64,000 nucleotides of DNA from Coriaria nepalensis (Eukaryota > Streptophyta > Magnoliopsida > Cucurbitales > Coriariaceae). Shown here piece by piece: positions 51,811 through 62,030 of the stretch. Position 1 is the first letter of the stretch. Each line of letters begins with the position of its first letter. Made by a program: the position numbers and the translations under genes. The stretch covers positions 39,959,501-40,023,500 of the forward strand of contig CP114481.1 of assembly GCA_027186245.1 (NCBI GenBank), given 5' to 3'. The notes under the pieces were generated by a model. That model had not been told where the DNA came from. It saw only the letters and a program-made list of their open reading frames with translations, and ran no database searches.

Positions 51811-54649
51811 AAATCATTTCAATGAGTCATTGCAAGTCAATAACTTATGTCAAAGCAAGTCGAACGAATTCTAGTTTTGCACTACAGACACAACTTTTGT
51901 GCGTAACTTGCAAATGATCATTGCAAGGAAAGTGTGCATTCGTTTAACCTTTAAATCATTTCAATGAGTCATTGCAAGTCAATAACTTATGTCAAAGCAA
52001 GTCGAACGAATTCTAGTTTTGCACTACAGACACAACTTTTGTGCATAACTTGCAAATGATCAGTGCAAGGAAAGTGTGCATTCGTTTAACCTTAAAATCA
52101 TTTCAATGAGTCATTGCAAGTCAATAACTTATTTCATAGCAAGTCGAACGTATTCTAGTTTTGCACTACAGACACAACTGTTGTGCATAACTTGTAAATG
52201 ATCATTGCAAGGAAAGTGTGCATTCGTTTAACCTTAAAATCATTTCAATGAGTCATTTCAAGTCAATAACTTATGTCAAAGCAAGTCGAACGAATTCTAG
52301 TTTTGCACTACAGACACAACTTTTGTGCATAACTTGCAAATGATCATTGCAAGGAAAGTGTGCATTCGTTTAACCTTAAAATCATTTCAATGAGTCATTG
52401 CAAGTCAATAACTTATGTCAAAGCAAGTCGAACGAATTCTAGTTTTGCACTACAGACACAACTTTTGTGCATAACTTGAAAATGATCAGTGCAAGGAAAG
52501 TGTGCATTCGTTTAACCTTAAAATCATTTCAATGAGTCATTTCAAGTCAATAACTTATTTCAAAGCAAGTCGAACGAATTCTAGTTTTGCACTACAGACA
52601 CAACTTTTGTGCATAACTTGCAAATGATCATTGCAAGGAAAGTGTGCATTCGTTTAACCTTTAAATCATTTCAATGAGTCATTGCAACTCAATAACTTAT
52701 GTCAAAGGAAGTCGAACGAATTCTAGTTTTGCACTACAGACACAACTTTTGTGCATAACTTGCAAATGATCAGTGCAAGGAAAGTGTGCATTCGTTTAAC
52801 CTTAAAATCATTTCAATGAGTCATTGCAAGTCAATAACTTATTTCAAAGCAATTCGAACGAATTCTAGTTTTGCACTACAGACACAACTTTTGTGCATAA
52901 CTTGTAAATGATAATTGCAAGGAAAGTGTGCATTCGTTTAACCTTAAAATCATTTCAATGAGTCATTTCAAGTCAATAACTTATGTCAAAGCAAGTCGAA
53001 CGAATTCTAGTTTTGCACTACAGACACAACTTTTGTGCATAACTTGCAAATGATCATTGCAAGGAAAGTGTGCATTCGTTTAACCTTTAAATCATTTCAA
53101 TGAGTCATTGCAACTCAATAACTTATGTCAAAGCAAGTCGAACGAATTCTAGTTTTGCACTACAGACACAACTTTTGTGCATAACTTGCAAATGATCAGT
53201 GCAAGGAAAGTGTGCATTCGTTTAACCTTAAAATCATTTCAATGAGTCATTGCAAGTCAATAACTTATTTTAAAGCAATTCGAACGAATTCTAGTTTTGC
53301 ACTACAGACACAACTTTTGTGCATAACTTGCAAATGATCATTGCAAGGAAAGTGTGCATTTGTTTAAAATTAAAATCATTTCAAAGAGTCCTTTCAAGTC
53401 AATAACTTATTTGAAAGCAAGTCGAACGAATTCTAATTTTGCACTACTGACACAACTTTTGTGCATAATTTGCAAATGATCATTGCAAGGAAAGTGTGCA
53501 TTCGTTTAACCTTAAAATCATTTCAATGAGTCATTTCAAGTCAATAACTTATGTCAAAGCAAGTCGAACGAATTCTAGTTTTGCACAACAGACACAACTT
53601 TTGTGCATAACTTGCAAATGATCATTGCAAGGAAAGTGTGCATTCGTTTAACCTTTAAATCATTTCAATGAGTCATTGCAAGTCAATAACTTATGTCAAA
53701 GCAAGTCGAACGAATTCTAGTTTTGCACTACAGACACAACTTTTGTGCATAACTTGCAAATGATCAGTGCAAGGAAAGTGTGCATTCGTTTAACCTTAAA
53801 ATCATTTCAATGAGTCATTGCAAGTCAATAACTTATTTCAAAGCAATTCGAACGAATTCTAGTTTTGCACTACAGACACAACTTTTGTGCATAACTTGCA
53901 AATGATCATTGCAAGGAAAGTGTGCATTCGTTTAAAATTAAAATCATTTCAAAGAGTCCTTTCAAGTCAATAACTTATTTCAAAGCAAGTCGAACGAATT
54001 CTAATTTTGCACTACAGACACAACTTTTGTGCATAATTTGCAAATGATTATTGCAAGGAAAGTGTGCATTCGTTTAACCTTAAAATCATTCAAATGAGTC
54101 ATTTCAAGTCAATAATTTATGTCAAAGCAAGTCGAACGAATTCTAGTTTTGCACTACAGACACAACTTTTGTGCATAACTTGCAAATGATCATTGCAAGG
54201 AAAGTGTGCATTCGTTTAACCTTAAAATCATTTCAATGAGTCATTGCAAGTCAATAACTTATGTCAAAGCAAGTCGAACGAATTCTAGTTTTGCACTACA
54301 GACACAACTTTTGTGCATAACTTGCAAATGATCAGTGCAAGGAAAGTGTGCATTCGTTTAACCTTAAAATCATTTCAATGAGTCATTGCAAGTCAATAAC
54401 TTATTTCAAAGCAATTCGAACGAATTCTAGTTTTGCACTACAGACACAGCTTTTGTGCATAACTTGCAAATGATCATTGCGAGGAAAGTGTGCATTCGTT
54501 TAAAATTAAAATCATTTCAAAGAGTCCTTTCAAGTCAATAACATATTTCAAAGCAAGTCGAACGAATTCTAATTTTGCACTACAGACACAACTTTTGTGC
54601 ATAACTTGCAAATGATCATTGCAAGGAAAGTGTGCATTCGTTTAACCTT
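51811..54649 (+). repeat. Mixed satellite monomers with a 3-monomer repeat at the left
   Basis: ACTGTTGTGC at 51751 and 52177 marks a 3-unit (426 bp) spacing. The rest is A, B and C units with AACTCAATAAC and AACCTTTAAATC variants. The unit with ATCATTCAAATG and AATAATTTATG (about 54086) recurs at about 59196, 36 units on. Satellite only. Confidence 0.75.
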
Positions 54650-57600
54650 AAAATCATTTCAATGAGTCGTTTCAAGTCAATAACTTATTTCATAGCAATT
54701 CGAACGTATTCTAGTTTTGCACTACAGACACAACTTTTGTGCATAACTTGTAAATGATCATTGCAAGGAAAGTGTGCATTCGTTTAACCTTAAAATCATT
54801 TCAATGAGTCATTGTAAGTCAATAACTTATTTCAAAGCAATTCGAACGAATTCTAGTTTTGCACTACAGACACAACTTTTGTGCATAACTTGCAAATGAT
54901 CAGTGCAAGGAAACTGTGCATTCGTTTAAGCTTAAAATCATTTCAATGAGTCATTGCAAGTCAATAACTTATTTCAAAGCAATTCGAACGAATTCTAGTT
55001 TTGCACTACAGACACAGCTTTTGTGCATAACTTGCAAATGATCAGTGCAAGGAAAGTGTGCATTCGTTTAACCTTAAAATCATTTTAATGAGTCATTGCA
55101 AGTCAATAACTTATTTCAAAGCAATTCGAACGAATTCTAGTTTTGCACTACAGACACAACTTTTGTGCATAACTTGCAAATGATCAGGGCGAGGAAAGTG
55201 TGCATTCGTTTAACCTTAAAATCATTTCAATGAGTCATTGCTAGTCAATAACTTATTTCAAAGCAATTCGAACGAATTCTAGTTTTGCACTACAGACACA
55301 ACTTTTGTGTATAACTTGCAAATGATCATTGCAAGGAAAGTGTGCATTCGTTTAAATTAAAATCATTTCAAAGAGTCCTTTCAAGTCAATAACTTATTTG
55401 AAAGCAAGTCGAACGAATTCTAATTTTGCACTACAGACACAACTTTTGTGCATAACTTGCAAATGATCATTGCAAGGAAAGTGTGCATTCGTTTAACCTT
55501 AAAATCATTTCAATGAGTCATTGCAAGTCAATAACTTATTTCAAAGCAAGTCGAACGAATTCGAGTTTTGCACTACAAACACAACTTTTGTGCATAACTT
55601 GCAAATGATCAGTGCAAGGAAAGTGTGCATTCGTTTAACCTTAAAATCATTTCAATGAGTCATTGCAAGTCAATAACTTATTTCAAAGCAATTCGAACGA
55701 ATTCTAGTTTTGCACTACAGACACAACTTTTGTGCATAACTTGCAAATGATCAGTGCAAAGAAAGTGTGCATTCGTTTAACCTTAAAATCATTTCAATGA
55801 GTCATTGCAAGTCAATAACTTATTTCAAAGCAATTCGAACGAATTCTAGTTTTGCACTACAGACACAACTTTTGTGCATAACTTGCAAATGATCATTGCA
55901 AGGAAAGTGTGCATTCGTTTAACCTTAAAATCCTTTCAATGAGTCATTGCAAGTCAATAACTTATTTCAAAGCAATTCGAACGAAATCTAGTTTTGCACT
56001 ACAGACACAACTTTTGTGCATAACTTGCAAATGATCATTGCAAGGAAAGTGTGCATTCGCTTAACCTTAAAATCATTTCAATGAGTCATTGCAACTCAAT
56101 AACTTATTTCAAAGCAATTTGAACGAATTCTAGTTTTGCACTACAGACACAACTTTTGTGCATAACTTGCAAATGATCAGTGCAAGGAAAGTGTGCATTC
56201 GTTTAACCTTAAAATCATTTCAATGAGTCATTGCAAGTCAATAACTTATTTCAAAGCAATTCGAACGAATTCTAGTTTTGCACTACAGACACAGCTTTTG
56301 TGCATAACTTGCAAATGATCATTGCGAGGAAAGTGTGCATTCGTTTAAAATTAAAATCATTTCAAAGAGTCCTTTCAAGTCAATAACTTATTTCAAAGCA
56401 AGTCGAACGAATTCTAATTTTGCACTACAGACACAACTTTTGTGCATAACTTGCAAATGATCATTGCAAGGAAAGTGTGCTTTCGTTTAACCTTAAAATC
56501 ATTTCAATGAGTCCTTTCAAGTCAATAACTTAAGTCAAAGCAAGTCGAACGAATTCTAGTTTTCTACTCAAAACACAACTTTTGTGCATAACTTGCAAAT
56601 GATCATTGCAAGGAAAGTGTGCATTCGTTTAACCTTAAAATCATTTCAATGAGTCATTTCAAGTCAATAACTTATTTCATAGCAAGTCGAACGTATTCTA
56701 GTTTTGCACTACAGACACAACTGTTGTGCATAACTTGTAAATGATCATTGCAAGGAAAGTGTGCATTCGTTTAACCTTAAAATCATTTCAATGAGTCATT
56801 GTAAGTCAATAACTTATTTCAAAGCAATTCGAACGAATTCCAGTTTTGCACTACAGACACAACTTTTGTGCATAACTTGCAAATGATCAGTGCAAGGAAA
56901 GTGTGCATTCGTTTAAGCTTAAAATCATTTCAATGAGTCATTGCAAGTCAATAACTTATTTCAAAGCAATTCGAACGAATTCTAGTTTTGCACTACTGAC
57001 ACAACTTTTGTGCATAACTTGCAAATGATCAGTGCAAGGAAAGTGTGCATTCGTTTAACCTTAAAATCATTTTAATGAGTCATTGCAAGTCAATAACTTA
57101 TTTCAAAGCAATTCGGACGAATTCTAGTTTTGCACTACAGACACAACTTTTGTGCATAACTTGCAAATGATCAGTGCGAGGAAAGTGTGCATTCGTTTAA
57201 CCTTAAAATCATTTCAATGAGTCATTGCTAGTCAATAACTTATTTCAAAGCAATTCGAACGAATTCTAGTTTTGCACTACAGACACAACTTTTGTGTATA
57301 ACTTGCAAATGATCATTGCAAGGAAAGTGTGCACTCGTTTAAATTAAAATCATTTCAAAGAGTCCTTTCAAGTCAATAACTTATTTGAAAGCAAGTCGAA
57401 CGAATTCTAATTTTGCACTACAGACACAACTTTTGTGCATAACTTGCAAATGATCATTGCAAGGAAAGTGTGCATTCGTTTAACCTTAAAATCATTTCAA
57501 TGAGTCATTGCAAGTCAATAACTTATTTCAAAGCAAGTCGAACGAATTCGAGTTTTGCACTACAAACACAACTTTTGTGCATAACTTGCAAATGATCAGT

Positions 57601-58200
57601 GCAAGGAAAGTGTGCATTCGTTTAACCTTAAAATCATTTCAATGAGTCATTGCAAGTCAATAACTTATTTCAAAGCAATTCGAACGAATTCTAGTTTTGC
57701 ACTACAGACACAACTTTTGTGCATAACTTGCAAATGATCAGTGCAAAGAAAGTGTGCATTCGTTTAACCTTAAAATCATTTTAATGAGTCATTGCAAGTC
57801 AATAACTTATTTCAAAGCAATTCGAACGAATTCTAGTTTTGCACTACAGACACAACTTTTGTGCATAACTTGCAAATGATCATTGCAAGGAAAGTGTGCA
57901 TTCGTTTAACCTTAAAATCCTTTCAATGAGTCATTGCAAGTCAATAACTTATTTCAAAGCAATTCGAACGAAATCTAGTTTTGCACTATAGACACAACTT
58001 TTGTGCATAACTTGCAAATGATCATTGCAAGGAAAGTGTGCATTCGTTTAACCTTAAAATCATTTCAATGAGTCATTGCAACTCAATAACTTATTTCAAA
58101 GCAATTCGAACGAATTCTAGTTTTGCACTACAGACACAACTTTTGTGCATAACTTGCAAATGATCATTGCAAGGAAAGTGTGCATTCGTTTAACCTTAAA
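54650..58200 (+). repeat. 14-monomer HOR pair (54.65-56.17 and 56.64-58.16 kb)
   Basis: GTTTAAGCTTAAAATC (AAGCTT at 54928/56915), GCTAGTCAATAAC (about 55240/57228), AAATTAAAATC deletion units, CACTACAAACAC with GAATTCGAG, and GAAATCTAG (55983/57970) recur 1987 bp apart, i.e. 14 units less one base. About 10.7 units are shared. A GAAATCTAG pair two units apart (57970/58254) ends the second copy. Confidence 0.85.
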
Positions 58201-60276
58201 ATCCTTTCAATGAGTCATTGCAAGTCAATAACTTATTTCAAAGCAATTCGAACGAAATCTAGTTTTGCACTACAGACACAGCTTTTGTGCATAACTTGCA
58301 AATGATCATTGCAAGGAAAGTGTGCATTCGTTTAACCTTAAAATCATTTCAATGAGTCATTGCAACTCAATAACTTATGTCAAAGCAAGTCGAACGAATT
58401 CTAGTTTTGCACTATAGACACAACTTTTGTGCATAACTTGCAAATGATCAGTCCAAGGAAAGTGTGCATTCGTTTAACCTTAAAATCATTTCAATGAGTC
58501 ATTGCAAGTCAATAACTTATTCCAAAGCAATTCGAACGAATTCTAGTTTTGCACTACAGACACAGCTTTTGTACATAACTTGCAAATGATCATTGCAAGG
58601 AAAGTGTGAATTCGTTTAAAATTAAAATCATTTCAAAGAGTCCTTTCAAGTCAATAACTTATTTCAAAGCAAGTCGAACGAATTCTAATTTTGCACTACA
58701 GACACAACTTTTGTGCATAACTTGCAAATGATCATTAAAAGGAAAGTGTGCATTCGTTTAACCTTAAAATCATTTCAATGAGTCATTGCAAGTCAATAAC
58801 TTATGTCAAAGGAAGTCGAACGAATTCTAGTTTTGCATTACAGACACAACTTTTGGGCATAACTTGCAAATGATCATTGCAAGGAAAGTGTGCTTTCGTT
58901 TAACCTTAAAATCATTTCAATGAGTCATTGCAAGTCAATAACTTATTTCAAAGCAATTCGAACGAATTCTAGTTTTGCACTACAGACACAACTTTTGTGC
59001 ATAACTTGCAAATGATCATTGCAAGGAAAGTGTGCATTCGTTTAAAATTAAAATCATTTCAAAGAGTCCTTTCAAGTCAATAACTTATTTGAAAGCAAGT
59101 CGAACGAATTCTAATTTTGCACTACAGACACAACTTTTGTGCATAATTTGCAAATGATCATTGCAAGGAAAGTGTGCATTCGTTTAACCTTAAAATCATT
59201 CAAATGAGTCATTTCAAGTCAATAATTTATGTCAAAGCAAGTCGAACGAATTCTAGTTTTGCACTACAGACAAAACTTTTGTGCATAACTTGCAAATGAT
59301 CATTGCAAGGAAAGTGTGCATTCGTTTAACCTTAAAATCATTTCAATGAGTCATTGCAAGTCAATAACTTATTTCAAAGCAATTCGAACGAATTCTAGTT
59401 TTGCACTACAGACACAGCTTTTGTGCATAACTTGCAAATGATCATTGCGAGGAAAGTGTGTATTCGTTTAAAATTAAAATCATTTCAAAGAGTCCTTTCA
59501 AGTCAATAACTTATTTCAAAGAAAGTCGAACGAATTCTAATTTTGCACTACAGACACAACTTTTGTGCATAACTTGCAAATGATCATTGCAAGGAAAGTG
59601 TGCTTTCGTTTAACCTTAAAATCATTTCAATGAGTCCTTTCAAGTCAATAACTTATGTCAAAGCAAGTCGAACGAATTCTAGTTTTCTACTCAAAACACA
59701 ACTTTTGTGCATAACTTGCAAATGATCATTGCAAGGAAAGTGTGCATTCGTTTAACCTTAAAATCATTTCAATGAGTCATTTCAAGTCAATAACTTATTT
59801 CATAGCAAGTCGAACGTATTCTAGTTTTGCACTACCGACACAACTTTTGTGCATAACTTGTAAATGATCATTGCAAGGAAAGTGTGCATTCGTTTAACCT
59901 TAAAATCATTTCAATGAGTCATTGTAAGTCAATAACTTATTTCAAAGCAATTCGAACGAATTCCAGTTTTGCACTACAGACACAACTTTTGTGCATAACT
60001 TGCAAATGATCAGTGCAAGGAAAGTGTGCATTCGTTTAAGCTTAAAATCATTTCAATGAGTCATTGCAAGTTAATAACTTATTTCAAAGCAATTCGAACG
60101 AATTCTAGTTTTGCACTACAGACACAGCTTTTGTGCATAACTTGCAAATGATCATTGCAAGGAAAGTGTGCATTCGTTTAAAATTAAAATCATTTCAAAG
60201 AGTCCTTTCAAGTCAATAACATATTTCAAAGCAAGTCGAACGAATTCTAATTTTGCACTACAGACACAACTTTTGT
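58201..60276 (+). repeat. Mixed satellite monomers left of the junction
   Basis: A, B and C units. The segment from about 59.62 to 60.06 kb (TACTCAAAAC, CATAGC with GTATTCTAG, ATTGTAAG with GAATTCCAG, TTTAAGCTTAAAATC) repeats 56.5-56.95 kb at 22 units less one base. A TTTTGGGCATAAC unit (about 58851) is the first of two with this variant. Confidence 0.75.
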
Positions 60277-60378
60277 GCATAACTTGCAAATGATCAGTGC
60301 AAGGAAAGTGTGCATTCGTTTAACCTGGCATAACTTGCAAATGATCATTGCAAGGAAAGTGTGCATTCGTTTAACCTT
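60277..60378 (+). repeat. Out-of-register junction: 51-bp partial monomer duplication
   Basis: GCATAACTTGC...TTTAACCTG (60277-60327) is followed at once by GCATAACTTGC...TTTAACCTT (60328-60378). The two 51-bp halves differ at ATCAGTGC/ATCATTGC and the last base. The distance between successive GCACTAC sites is 193 bp here, i.e. two units minus 91 bp or one unit plus 51. The second half matches a unit at 61179 whose preceding bases are TTTTGGG, so the junction CCT/GGCATAAC can be read as type C-region sequence joined to a GGGCATAAC unit, with essentially no microhomology. It is the only gross register break in the window. Confidence 0.9.
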
Positions 60379-62030
60379 AAAATCATTTCAATGAGTCATT
60401 TCAAGTCAATAACTTATGTCAAAGCAAGTCGAACGAATTCTAGTTTTGCACTACACACACAACTTTTGTGCATAACTTGCGAATGATCATTGCAAGGAAA
60501 GTGTGCCTTCGTTTAACCTTAAAATCATTTCAATGAGTCATTGCAAGTCAATAATTTATGTGAAAGCAAGTCGAACGAATTCTAGTTTTCTACTAAAAAC
60601 ACAACTTTTGCGCATAACTTGCAAATGAGCAGTGCAAGGAAAGTGTACATTCGTTTAACCTTAAAAGCATTTCAATGAGTCATTGCAAGTCAATAACTTA
60701 TTTCAAAGCAATTCGAACGAATTCTAGTTTTGCACTACAGACACAACTTTTGTGCATAACTTGCAAATGATCATTGCAAGGAAAGTGCGCATTCGTTTAA
60801 ATTAAAATCATTTCAAAGAGTCCTTTCAAGTCAATAACTTATTTGGAAGCAAGTCGAACGAATTCTAATTTTGCACTACAGACACAACTTTTGTGCATAA
60901 CTTGCAAATGATCATTGCAAGGAAAGTGTGCATTCGTTTAACCTTAAAATCATTTCAATGAGTCATTGCAAGTCAATAACTTATGTCAAAGCAAGTCGAA
61001 CGAATTCTAGTTTTGCATTACAGACACAACTTTTGGCCATAACTTGCAAATGATCATTGCAAGGAAAGTGTGCTTTCGTTTAACCTTAAAATCATTTCAA
61101 TGAGTCATTTCAAGTTAGTAACTTATCTCAAAGCAAGTCGAATGAATTCTAGTTTCGCACTACAGACACAACTTTTGGGCATAACTTGCAAATGATCATT
61201 GCAAGGAAAGTGTGCATTCGTTTAACCTTAAAATCATTTCAATGAGTCATTTCAAGTCAATAACTTATGTCAAAGCAAGTCGAACGAATTCTAGTTTTGC
61301 ACTACACACACAACTTTTGTGCATAACTTGCGAATGATCATTGCAAGGAAAGTGTGCCTTCGTTTAACCTTAAAATCATTTCAATGAGTCATTGCAAGTC
61401 AATAATTTATGTGAAAGCAAGTCGAACGAATTCTAGTTTTCTACTAAAAACAAAACTTTTGTGCATAACTTGCAAATGAGCAGTGGAAGGAAAGTGTGCA
61501 TTCGTTTAACCTTAAAATCATTTCAATGAGTCATTGCAAGTCAATAACTTATTTCAAAGCAATTCGAACGAATTCTAGTTTTGCACTACAGACACAACTT
61601 TTGTGCATAACTTGCAAATGATCATTGCAAGGAAAGTGTGCATTCGTTTAAAATTAAAATCATTTCAAAGAGTCCTTTCAAGTCAATAACATATTTCAAA
61701 GCAAGTCGAACGAATTCTAATTTTGCACTACAGACACAACTTTTGTGCATAACTTGCAAATGATCAGTGCAAGGAAAGTGTGCATTCGTTTAACCTTAAA
61801 ATCATTTCAATGAGTCATTGCTAGTCAATAACTTATTTCAAAGCAATTCGAACGAATTCTAGTTTTGCACTACAGACACAACTTTTGTGCATAACTTGCA
61901 AATGATCATTGCAAGGAAAGTGTGCATTCGTTTAAATTAAAATCATTTCAAAGAGTCCTTTCAAGACAATAACTTATTTGAAAGCAAGTCGAACGAATTC
62001 TAATTTTGCACTACAGCCACAACTTTTGCG
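60328..62030 (+). repeat. 6-monomer HOR pair starting at the junction (851 bp)
   Basis: From the junction on, CACACACAAC with TGCGAATGATC, GTGTGCCTTCG (60502/61353), ATTTATGTGAAAGC, and type D with AAATGAGCAGTG (60624/61475) recur 851 bp apart, i.e. six units less one deleted base. The left edge of copy 1 coincides with the register break at 60327. The copies diverge after the type D and following B units. Confidence 0.83.

Noticed and set aside
54928..60043. HindIII sites (AAGCTT) at 54928, 56915 and 60038 as a functional motif
   Set aside because: They come from one C-to-G change in TTTAACCTTAAAATC that was copied with the 14- and 22-unit duplications; useful as a marker only.
60277..60378. 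Junction made by recombination between the two internal TCATTGCAAG copies (91/51 bp apart)
   Set aside because: The sizes agree (51 and 91 bp) but the breakpoint is at TTTAACCT/GGCATAAC, not inside TCATTGCAAG, so the size agreement appears to be coincidence.
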